From Penaeicola halotolerans (GTDB lineage: Bacteria > Bacteroidota > Bacteroidia > Cytophagales > Cyclobacteriaceae), in assembly GCF_016464625.1 (NCBI RefSeq), contig NZ_JAEAGO010000003.1, positions 248,001 to 312,000 on the forward strand: DNA of 64,000 nt. The letters are read 5' to 3'. The position numbers and the translations under genes were made by a program. Of the stretch, positions 44,890 to 52,254 are shown piece by piece; within the stretch, counting starts at the first letter, position 1; every line of letters starts with the position of its first letter. The notes beneath the pieces were generated by a model. The model saw only the letters and a program-made list of their open reading frames with translations, was not told the DNA's origin and made no database searches.

Positions 44890-45025
44890 GGCACTAACAG
44901 CACCTACCCAAAAGTGGCGGTTCAGTGGTTAAATCAAGCTTTTTGCTACTATCTAAGTTTGTGCTTGGTTGACAGTGAAGTGCTCCGGAATCGCCACCTT
45001 CGGGTAGCTGCCAACCGTTATGAGC
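44890..45025 (+). other. attC-like recombination site 3 (end of cassette 3)
   Basis: Left core GGCACTAAC (44890-44898) is the exact reverse complement of GTTAGTGCC at the start of this cassette. Arms CTACCCAAAAGTGGCG and CGCCACCTTCGGGTAG pair 14 of 16 bp. The right core GTTATGAGC (45017-45025) starts cassette 4. It is 136 bp, and its first 60 bp resemble the relict site at 46995. Confidence 0.87.
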
Positions 45026-45027
45026 AA

Positions 45028-45891
45028 TTAATTTGACTCTAGTTTAGCAAAACCAACTGTCTTACGATAAATATCAGGCGATACTCCTACCTTCTTTTTA
45101 AAAAAACGACTAAAATAGAATTCATCGTCAAAACCTAAAAAAGCAGCAACTTGTTTCACTGGTTTAGAAGTTAGATAAAGTTCTCGTTTCGCCTCAATAA
45201 TGATTCTATTTGAAATTAAGGATGAAGTCGTTTGATTGAGATATTTCTTGACGATACTGGCTAAAATTTTAGGACTTACACATAGTTCATCTGCGTATTC
45301 TTGGGGAGAATGGAATTTGCAATAATTACTCTCAATTGCATCGACTAAATTTTGTAAAATTTCTGTATTTGAATCTGATAATCTGGGAGTTAATTGTTGA
45401 TCAAATTGTTTCTTATGTCTGACCGCTTCTATTAAAAACACTTTTAAATATGCCACAAGAACTTCATGCTGAGCGATTGAGTCTTTGTCCATCTCTTTCG
45501 AAATTTGATCAATCAAACTAAGAAATAGGCTTTGCTCGTTTACAGTAAAATAGGGTAAACCATGGAAATTATTAAAAAGGAATCCCTCGGTCTCTATTTC
45601 GTTTTGATGTCTATATGTACAAAAAAAATCGGGATGAAAATTCAATAAGTAACCCTGACACTTTTCTTCAGAACGTATCATAAAAGGTTGATACGGAGCC
45701 AAACAAATCATTTGATTTCCTTGCAATTCAAAATTCTGAAAATCAACGCTTAGTTCATAGCTAATTCCACATAACAAAACGATAGAATAATAATTTCTTC
45801 TTTGTAAATGATCAAACTGGCTTAGGTCGTTGAGCTCTTCTAATCTAAACGCAAGTTCTCCGTTTTGTTTGTCTATAATTATTTTTGCCAT
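45028..45891 (-). CDS. AraC-family transcriptional regulator in cassette 4
   Basis: About 287 residues from MAKIIIDKQNG; a longer frame starts nine codons earlier. The C-terminal 100 residues form the double helix-turn-helix (EYADELCVSPKILASIVKKY; PVKQVAAFLGFDDEFYFSRF). The N-terminal cupin-like part would sense a ligand. It is transcribed against the array and follows the double-ABM gene on the same strand, so it may regulate that gene. A terminator lies between them, so the regulator probably has its own transcript. Confidence 0.85.
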   Translation of the reverse strand: MAKIIIDKQNGELAFRLEELNDLSQFDHLQRRNYYSIVLLCGISYELSVDFQNFELQGNQMICLAPYQPFMIRSEEKCQGYLLNFHPDFFCTYRHQNEIETEGFLFNNFHGLPYFTVNEQSLFLSLIDQISKEMDKDSIAQHEVLVAYLKVFLIEAVRHKKQFDQQLTPRLSDSNTEILQNLVDAIESNYCKFHSPQEYADELCVSPKILASIVKKYLNQTTSSLISNRIIIEAKRELYLTSKPVKQVAAFLGFDDEFYFSRFFKKKVGVSPDIYRKTVGFAKLESN

Positions 45892-45928
45892 ACTAAATTT
45901 ATTTTTTAGCTCATTCAAATTTTAAAAA

Positions 45929-45953
45929 AAAGGAGTACCTAAAGCACTCCTTT
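45929..45953 (-). terminator. Terminator between the double-ABM and AraC genes
   Basis: An 8-bp stem AAAGGAGT/ACTCCTTT with a 9-base loop, followed on the minus strand by a run of eight T's, 15 bp after the ABM gene's stop. A strong intrinsic terminator. Confidence 0.8.
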
Positions 45954-45967
45954 CTTAAATCAAATAT

Positions 45968-46705
45968 TTATTTTGAAGCTAGAATGTTAATTTTTTGAAT
46001 TGCTGAAGCATCAAAGCCTTCCAAAATTACAGGCGCATTCTCCATCAACGCTGCTGCTACTTTCCCTGTCAAATGAGCATCTCTGCCAGCGTCATCTGCA
46101 AACGTATCGAAAATGGCATATGTTTCTTCATTGATTTTAAAAGCATACCATGATAAAGTTGCAGGCTCAGAACTTACCAATGACTTGCCCGCTTGTAAGA
46201 AATCCTCCACTGCAGATGTCTTTCCTTCTTTGGCTTTCATAATCACCAACAATCCCTTATTCTGATTACCCACTTTATGATTACTTGCTTGAACATCAAC
46301 AGCCTTAATGTCTCTGCTAACATCAAAACCTTCTAAAAGATCTCCAGCATTGGCCAATAAGGCTTTTGCCACTTCTCCTTTTAAGTGTGCCTGTCTGCCT
46401 TCTTCAGCTTCAAATGTGTCATAAATTCCGAAAGTTTGTTCATCTATTTGAAATGCAAACCAAGATGCAGTTTTTGGTTCTGCATTTACCAATGATAAAC
46501 CACCTAGAAGAAACTCTTTCACTTCTTGCTCCTTACCTTCTTTCGCTTTCATGATTACTAATAATCCGATTTTTTCATTTTTTGTATTGACCATAATATT
46601 ACTTTTTTTAGATTGAGAAAATGTTTGAATTATTATCCCTAGAATTAGAACTAAGCTACTTAATTTGATTAAACTTTTAAATTTGATTAAACTTTTAAAG
46701 TTCAT
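45968..46705 (-). CDS. Exported protein with two antibiotic-biosynthesis-monooxygenase (ABM) domains
   Basis: A 245-residue protein: a signal peptide ending near TFSQ, then two similar ABM repeats. GLLVIMKAKEGKEQEVKEFL and GLLVIMKAKEGKTSAVEDFL start them; each also has a (S/T)(W/L)(F/S)(W/Y)AF block and a DTF block with a conserved His. ABM folds often act as dimeric oxygenases or heme-degrading or stress proteins. Here two domains are fused as an intramolecular dimer. The signal region contains an exact 18-bp tandem duplication. Carried in cassette 4, reversed. Confidence 0.8.
   Translation of the reverse strand: MNFKSLIKFKSLIKLSSLVLILGIIIQTFSQSKKSNIMVNTKNEKIGLLVIMKAKEGKEQEVKEFLLGGLSLVNAEPKTASWFAFQIDEQTFGIYDTFEAEEGRQAHLKGEVAKALLANAGDLLEGFDVSRDIKAVDVQASNHKVGNQNKGLLVIMKAKEGKTSAVEDFLQAGKSLVSSEPATLSWYAFKINEETYAIFDTFADDAGRDAHLTGKVAAALMENAPVILEGFDASAIQKINILASK
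46664..46699 (-). repeat. Exact 18-bp tandem duplication inside the ABM signal peptide
   Basis: TTTGATTAAACTTTTAAA occurs twice head to tail, encoding FKSLIK twice at residues 3-14 without changing the frame. Recent slippage or a phase-variable tract are both possible; no third copy is present. Confidence 0.8.
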
Positions 46706-46816
46706 TTTAACTTATTTTTGTTACACTGCAAATGTGGAACTAAATAAGGGGCCTTGGAATGGAGATAAGAGACTTAAGCATGGACAATTTTCAGTGACAA
46801 TGAAGAATGTAAAAAA

Positions 46817-46886
46817 GCTCATAACACTGTATATGAAATCATAGATCCATTCGGGCGCTACGCTTCATATACTAAACGTTAGCGGG
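46817..46886 (+). other. attC-like recombination site 4 (end of cassette 4), short form
   Basis: Left core GCTCATAAC (46817-46825) is the exact reverse complement of GTTATGAGC at the start of this cassette. Arms GTATATGAAATCATAG and CTACGCTTCATATAC pair except for a small internal mismatch and one extra base, as in canonical attC sites. The loop is only a few bases, so this site is about 70 bp. The right core is GTTAGCGGG (46878-46886). Confidence 0.82.
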
Positions 46887-47054
46887 CATTGTAAAAGACA
46901 TTTTATTTAGGTCTGAGTAGAAGAAAGATTGGGTCGAAATAACTTTTGATGACTTAATTAAGAAGCTTAAAAAGGAAGAATGAAAAGAACGGCTGCTTAT
47001 AACAGCACTTACCCAAAAGTGACCATTCATTGATTAAATAAAAGTTTTACTACG
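46879..47054 (+). other. Relict fifth cassette with half an attC site
   Basis: After GTTAGCGGG only a C-terminal coding scrap is left (reading WVEITFDDLIKKLKKEE then a stop at 46981-46983). Then comes GCTTATAAC (46995-47003) and about 55 bp matching the left half of attC site 3. The core does not complement this cassette's start, and the right half of the site is missing, so at least one deletion or fusion has occurred. This marks the end of the array. Confidence 0.65.
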
Positions 47055-47104
47055 GCAAAACAAACTTTTCCTAAACCACATTCACCACTATCCTCAAATC
47101 ACTT

Positions 47105-47509
47105 TCACCCCTTTATCAAGCTCTCCAATCTCGCCATCATCTCATCCTTTTCCTTAAGCATACGCTCATAAAGGGCAATTTTTTCTTCGTGTAGCTGTAC
47201 TATCTTTTCAATTGGATTATAATTAAGATTTTCTACCCTGTTATTAAACACGGCATTATCAGAAAAATTACATGAAATTAAGTTCACTGCCTGTTCCTCA
47301 TCAAAATTCTGAATAGCTTCTACAGGGATTTTGAGGATATCAGATACTTGACGGAGGATATCATCTTAGATGGTTTCTCTTTGTTCGAGGAGGGAAATTT
47401 TCTTTTGCGACCACTCTTCACCGAGTTCTAGCGTCAGGACTTCTTGCTTGATACCCAGCATCTCTCTGAAGCGTTTGACATTGCGACCTTGGTGTATTTT
47501 CTGTTGCAT
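47105..47509 (-). pseudogene. XRE-type helix-turn-helix regulator with an in-frame stop
   Basis: From ATG at 47509 the frame reads MQQKIHQGRNVKRFREMLGI, then a helix-turn-helix region ending LLEQRETI, then TAA at codon 48 (47366-47368). It continues in the same frame as DDILRQVSDILKIPVEAIQN and a C-terminal coiled-coil (LHEEKIALYERMLKEKDEMM). Restoring one sense codon, probably GAA to TAA, would give a 134-residue regulator. The N-terminal 47 residues hold most of the DNA-binding domain. Confidence 0.75.
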
Positions 47510-47798
47510 AGCGATCCGTAATTTTTGAGACAGATTAAAAATATAGACAATATAGCAAAATCATCCTAATTGACCAGCATATTTTATTCATCCAAAGGGG
47601 GCGTTTGTCAGGTATTGCTAAGCGAGGGTAAAGCGCGGATGATCTGCACGCATCGGTGGCTAGCAAATCACCAAAATTGTCTTTCAAAAGTAGAACTTCG
47701 AGTGTCAATTTGTGACAATCACATAAATCTATAATTTATAAATTTTTAATTTATAATATAATTATTTTTATATTTTGAGTCATTTTCAAAAGGAGTTA

Positions 47799-47946
47799 TC
47801 CTCGACTCTTCCTCGACTTATCCTCGACTCTTCCCCGACTCTTCCTTTACTTCCCCTTATATCAGGCGAATAAAACGAATAATACGAACAGAACGAATAA
47901 AGCGAACAAAACGAATAATACGCATAATGCGTACAAAACGAACATT
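47799..47946 (+). repeat. Composite 11-bp and 9-bp periodic array (locus A)
   Basis: 47799-47842 is four 11-bp units (TCCTCGACTCT and close variants) trailing into degenerate copies. 47866-47946 is nine 9-bp units near RCGAATAAA. The order, 11-bp then 9-bp, then the conserved block, matches locus B at 55.1 kb. The open frame of Arg-Phe-Ile repeats on the minus strand is a by-product. Confidence 0.8.
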
Positions 47947-47969
47947 CGTTTGTGAATTCAAATTCCCCT

Positions 47970-48085
47970 CCCCATCTTGCTCACCATACGGCCAAGATCC
48001 GTTCTTTGACATGTTGAGTAAGCACATCGTCCTACGTTTGCAACGAGGACGGCCGAGATAGGCGTTTTTAACGCCTTTTGGACAG
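47970..48085 (+). repeat. Conserved ~113-bp intergenic block, copy A
   Basis: From CCCCATCTTGCTCACC to the end of an ACGCCTTTT tract, it is almost identical to 55403-55515. It contains a 10-bp interrupted hairpin CGTCCT-n-CGTT/AACG-AGGACG (48028-48051) and, in this copy, a terminator-like GGCGTT-TTT-AACGCC-TTTT (48061-48079). This could be the end of a small RNA or a dispersed element. Confidence 0.75.
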
Positions 48086-48325
48086 AAGCTCTTAGCATTC
48101 ACTCACCCTAAAAACCACCCCTCTCCTGCAAAATTCATGTTCGCTATTCCTTTTCAATCATGATTTCTGTTGAAATTGATACTTCAATCGATAAGAGCCA
48201 TTTAATACGGTTTGAGGTCTACACTGTAATCAACTCAAATCATCGACAGACTACACTATCTAAATTATCAAATCTAGCAGATTTACTATAGTTACTAGAT
48301 TCATTATGAAACTAGGATAAATTTT

Positions 48326-49240
48326 TCAATTAAATGATGCCCTGAATTGCACAGGTGTCTGTTGTGTGTGCTTCTTAAATACTGTACTGAATGACTGAGA
48401 ATATCCAAATCCCAAATCATAAGCGATTTCCTTTATGCTTAAATTAGTAGTAGAAAGTAGTTCTTTCGCTCTTTCGACTATCGCTTCTTGGATATGTATT
48501 TGCGCACTTCTGCCAGTAGCACTTTTCAATAAATCACTGAAATAATTTGGCGAGACATTAAATTTTTCGGCAAAATAGCTGACCGTTGGAACGCCTAAGT
48601 GTGCAGCATCAATTCTTAGGTACGCATCCATTAATTTTTCCATTTTTACTACTATGTCACTATTCACAGAACTTCGCGTCAGAAACTGTCTATTGTAAAA
48701 ACGCTTTGCATAATTTAAAAGCAGGTCGATATGCGAAACGATTAAATCCTGACTGTAATGATCAATGTTATTTTTTAGTTCATCCTGCATTTGATGCATC
48801 AGAGACATGATGACATTATCTTCCTTTTCAGAAAGGTGAAGCGCTTCTGAGGTAGAATATGAGAAGAATCCATAATTACCTATCACCTTCCCTAATTCAT
48901 GATGCCGTATAAGATCAGGTTTAAAAACCATCATATATCCTGATACGGGGTCATCTGGGATATTTGTGACAGAAAAGATTTGACCTGGCTTAGTAAAGCT
49001 CATTACCCCTTCATCAAAATCATAATAACCCTGCCCGTACCGAAACTTGCCTGAAGCACCTTTTTTAATCGCTACGCAATAGAAATCATAATAAAAACTG
49101 CTCCAAATTTGATTAGAATCAAATTTTAATTGCTCAAAATCAATCACACTTATCAAAGGATGAATTGGTTTTGACAAATTAAATAATCTATGAAGTTCAG
49201 ATATTGACTCAATTTTATATGGAGCAGCTTTTTTCATCAT
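48326..49240 (-). CDS. AraC-family transcriptional regulator
   Basis: A 304-residue protein. Its C-terminal 100 residues form the AraC double helix-turn-helix (YFAEKFNVSPNYFSDLLKSA; IKEIAYDLGFGYSQSFSTVF), and the N-terminal 190 residues an effector domain without a recognised family. It is 3 bp downstream of the SDR gene on the same strand and likely controls the SDR and the nearby quinone-reductase-like gene, a frequent arrangement. Confidence 0.9.
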   Translation of the reverse strand: MMKKAAPYKIESISELHRLFNLSKPIHPLISVIDFEQLKFDSNQIWSSFYYDFYCVAIKKGASGKFRYGQGYYDFDEGVMSFTKPGQIFSVTNIPDDPVSGYMMVFKPDLIRHHELGKVIGNYGFFSYSTSEALHLSEKEDNVIMSLMHQMQDELKNNIDHYSQDLIVSHIDLLLNYAKRFYNRQFLTRSSVNSDIVVKMEKLMDAYLRIDAAHLGVPTVSYFAEKFNVSPNYFSDLLKSATGRSAQIHIQEAIVERAKELLSTTNLSIKEIAYDLGFGYSQSFSTVFKKHTQQTPVQFRASFN

Positions 49241-49243
49241 ATT

Positions 49244-50080
49244 TTATTCAAAATCTGTAGATAAAGATAAGCTTTTCCATTGTTCCATTTCCTGCTTCTC
49301 GTGTTTACGAACTTCCAAAATGGCATGGTAGCTATCTGAACCTAGTGGAAGATGCAAGGGAGGATTAGGCATGTCTGTAATCTGAAGTACGACCTCAGCC
49401 AATTTTTTAGGATCTCCTAGTTGCTTACCATCGAATCCTGTAAACTGCTCAATCTGATTATTTAATTCATAGACGTCAATTTGATGCTGTGCAACCGTGA
49501 GAGTTTCCTGATTCATAAAATTTGTCCGGAAGGTTCCTGGAGCCAAAATAGTCACCTTAATGCCAAAAGGAGCAACTTCTTGAGCCAGTGCTTCCGACAA
49601 TCCTATGACTGCGTATTTCGAAGCACTATAGCTTCCATTGCCAGGATAGCTCATGTACCCCATCATAGATGCCGTATTGATGATATGTCCTGATCGTTGC
49701 TTGCGCAAATGCGGAAGAACATTTCTAATGATATGAGTCATAGCAAAAAAATTGACTTCCATTGTTTTTCTAAATTCTTCATCACTGATTTCTTCGATAC
49801 TCCCTAATAGGTTGTAGCCCGCATTATTGACCACAATGTCTATCCGTCCAAACTTAGCTATACCATTTGAAATAGCACTTTGAACATCCTTTTCGTTGGT
49901 GATGTCTAGTTTTATTGGAAGCAAATGACCTCCATGCAGTTTAGATAGTTCTACAAGCTCATCTATATTTCGAGATGTTGCTATGACTTTATCGCCATTA
50001 TTCAAACCTGCTTTTGTGATTTCAAGCCCCATTCCTTTGGAGGCTCCTGTGATAAACCAAACTTTCTGTATACTTTTCAT
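49244..50080 (-). CDS. SDR-family oxidoreductase
   Basis: A 278-residue classical SDR: ITGASKGMGLEITKA is the cofactor motif, VNNAGYN the NNAG motif, and YSASKYAVIGLSEAL supplies the Tyr-x3-Lys. The overall length and LAPGTFRTNF fit oxidoreductases annotated in stress or detoxification settings. It is paired with the AraC regulator 3 bp away. The substrate is unknown. Confidence 0.9.
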   Translation of the reverse strand: MKSIQKVWFITGASKGMGLEITKAGLNNGDKVIATSRNIDELVELSKLHGGHLLPIKLDITNEKDVQSAISNGIAKFGRIDIVVNNAGYNLLGSIEEISDEEFRKTMEVNFFAMTHIIRNVLPHLRKQRSGHIINTASMMGYMSYPGNGSYSASKYAVIGLSEALAQEVAPFGIKVTILAPGTFRTNFMNQETLTVAQHQIDVYELNNQIEQFTGFDGKQLGDPKKLAEVVLQITDMPNPPLHLPLGSDSYHAILEVRKHEKQEMEQWKSLSLSTDFE

Positions 50081-50213
50081 ATTTGTTTTTTTACAAATCT
50101 ACAGGATACAAATAGTGCTAAAGTTTGTAAATCAAGGATAAACGTATTAGAATTCACGAATTTTGTTCAAAAAAAGAAAGCTAACAAAACAGCATTCAAT
50201 CTTGATTAAAAAA

Positions 50214-50783
50214 TCAATAAATATCACGGATCTGTCTTTCCCAATCTAAAAGCTCTTGAGAACTCACACTATCAGCCTTTTCGAAAAAAATATGTCTTTT
50301 GACACTTATACCACTGTAAGAATAAATGCCAATGTCAGAAGTAAGTAGAAGTGCTTTATGCATGCCACTTTGATGATATTCCGCATGTGATTTACCATGG
50401 GAATTAATGATTATAGCCTGCTTATCAGTTAACAAACTTTCATGAACTCCTTCGTTATATCGATAAGCAAAACCATAAGTGAAGACTCTATCAATATATC
50501 CCTTCATGATGGCTGGAAAACCAGTCCACCAGATGGGATAAATAAACGTAAGGCAATCCGCCCATTTTATAAACTCCTGCTCAACCCTCACATCACTTTT
50601 TACTTTCCCTTGTCGTTGACCGGCTATGTCTTCAGCTGATAATATCGGATTGAAATTTAATTTGTACAGATCACGAATTTCTAATTCATCACCTTTTCTC
50701 TTGACGCTATCTTCAACCACTTGTTTGAAGAATCCATTTAAACTATGTAGTGAGGGATGAGCATAAACAATTAAATGCCTCAT
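50214..50783 (-). CDS. Flavodoxin-fold NAD(P)H:quinone oxidoreductase-like protein
   Basis: A 189-residue protein of the KefF/MdaB/DT-diaphorase family. HLIVYAHPSLHSLNGF is the FMN phosphate loop region, and FIYPIWWTGFPAIMKGYIDR is the hallmark Trp-Trp-Pro-like FMN loop. It probably carries out two-electron reduction of quinones. It lies 133 bp upstream of the SDR/AraC pair on the same strand, and may be part of the same response. Confidence 0.88.
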   Translation of the reverse strand: MRHLIVYAHPSLHSLNGFFKQVVEDSVKRKGDELEIRDLYKLNFNPILSAEDIAGQRQGKVKSDVRVEQEFIKWADCLTFIYPIWWTGFPAIMKGYIDRVFTYGFAYRYNEGVHESLLTDKQAIIINSHGKSHAEYHQSGMHKALLLTSDIGIYSYSGISVKRHIFFEKADSVSSQELLDWERQIRDIY

Positions 50784-50957
50784 AGATTACTAAAAATGAA
50801 TAATTTTGTAATACATAATAAAAGGTAAAAGCAACTTGGTAAAAAATTTTACTAAACGTTATCAAAAAAAGAAGTTGTTACTATATTACGATAACTAAAC
50901 AAATACCAAGTGTGCCTTTACCAGTACTTTTAAGAAATATGAATTGTTAAAAACTAA

Positions 50958-51359
50958 TCAATCATATTTAATAAATGTGGCTAATATTTTCTTTTTGGTT
51001 AATTCAACAGTAGATGAACTACCTGTCGCAGTAGTCTTATTTTTCTTCTTAGTATTCACATTTGCACCACTAGAAGTAGACGATCCATAATTTTCTTCAA
51101 CTACAGTGAAAATGATTCCATCAGCTCCTTTCTTCTTAGCTAAATCAACAATTTTTTGCTGACACTTTTCTAAAGATCTAAAGCCTTGATCCATTTCAGC
51201 CTTTCCCATGATTGAATGAGAGATCTTGACATCAGAGGCATCATAATACTCATCAACCTCTACTGTAGATTGAAAACTCTTTCCAAAATACTTTTGAGCA
51301 TAGCCTGTATTCATAAAAGAATAGCTCAAGAGCAGAAACATTACCATTTTTTTCATCAT
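50958..51359 (-). CDS. Small exported protein of unknown function
   Basis: About 133 residues from ATG at 51359 (another ATG follows directly). The longer upstream frame lacks sense for a signal peptide, while this start gives MMKKMVMFLLLSYSFMNTGYAQ, a normal signal peptide ending in AQ. The mature part has a YYDASDVKISHSIMGKAEMD stretch, a GADGIIFTVVEE strand and a Ser/Thr/Lys-rich loop. Its location downstream of the LytTR regulator on the same strand suggests it belongs to that regulon. No family was recognised. Confidence 0.65.
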   Translation of the reverse strand: MMKKMVMFLLLSYSFMNTGYAQKYFGKSFQSTVEVDEYYDASDVKISHSIMGKAEMDQGFRSLEKCQQKIVDLAKKKGADGIIFTVVEENYGSSTSSGANVNTKKKNKTTATGSSSTVELTKKKILATFIKYD

Positions 51360-51489
51360 ATATATCATTTGTTTAACAATGATGTAAAGGTAGTAATGAG
51401 GATGCCCGGGAAAGGAAATAAATGATCGAAGTGATGATCTTAGGTGATGAAATGATGTGAAGCGCGATCGAAATCGATAGCCACTCAAA

Positions 51490-52254
51490 CTATGAATCAA
51501 GCCATTCTTTAAAGAGCGTTGCTTTCAACCTACTGATAAACACGCCCTCTTTACATTGTTTGATATCAAGTTTAAGCTTAGAGTTAAAATAGTTATGAAC
51601 TTGAGTTATTGATTTTACATTGACGATGTACTGTCTATTTGCTCTAAAAAATTCTTTTGGATCCAACTGTTCTTCAAGTGACTCCAAAGTATGAGATACG
51701 AGATGTTTCTCCCCATCAAAAGTAACGCTAAACGTAGACCCGTACTCTGACATAAAATAGGATATATTAGAAACACTTACTTGTTTGAACCCATCTTTAT
51801 AGGTGACTAGAAACCTTACCCGGTATTCCTTTTGGAGCATCATGTCAAGAATTTCACGAGGAAAGTCAAATTTATTTGATATTTTTTGTTGCTGATTTTC
51901 GAATTTTTCCAAAGCAAATTTAAGCTCGTCTTCTTCTATAGGTTTTAAGAGATAGTCTATGCTGTTATGCTTAAATGCTCTTAATGCAAATTCATCATAC
52001 GCTGTAGTAAAAATGACAGGGCACTTAATATCAATCAAATTAAAAATTTCAAAACTTACCCCATCAGATAATCTAATGTCCATAAACAATAAATCTGGAT
52101 GCTCATTATTAGAAAGCCAATCAACAGATTTTTCGATACTTGAAAGAACCTCTAGTATCAGATAGTTACTTCTCAAGCCTGTGACCATCCTTTTCAGTCT
52201 ATTGGCATTTGCTTCCTCATCTTCGATTATCAATACGCTTGTACTTAAAGTCAT
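51490..52254 (-). CDS. LytTR-family response regulator
   Basis: A 254-residue regulator: receiver domain with the phosphoacceptor Asp in LLFMDIRLSDG (about residue 57), then a LytTR DNA-binding domain from about residue 145 (FRANRQYIVNVKSITQVHNY is typical). It overlaps the histidine-kinase stop by 4 bp, so it is translationally coupled to it. It forms a LytS/LytR-type two-component system. Confidence 0.93.
   Translation of the reverse strand: MTLSTSVLIIEDEEANANRLKRMVTGLRSNYLILEVLSSIEKSVDWLSNNEHPDLLFMDIRLSDGVSFEIFNLIDIKCPVIFTTAYDEFALRAFKHNSIDYLLKPIEEDELKFALEKFENQQQKISNKFDFPREILDMMLQKEYRVRFLVTYKDGFKQVSVSNISYFMSEYGSTFSVTFDGEKHLVSHTLESLEEQLDPKEFFRANRQYIVNVKSITQVHNYFNSKLKLDIKQCKEGVFISRLKATLFKEWLDS

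Noticed and set aside
47799-47946. CRISPR array
   Set aside because: Units of 9 and 11 bp are contiguous, with no spacers and no cas genes.
47857-48102. Open frame with Arg-Phe-Ile repeats, minus strand
   Set aside because: Produced by the 9-bp array and the conserved block of locus A. The block is shared with locus B, but there the frame is different and broken.
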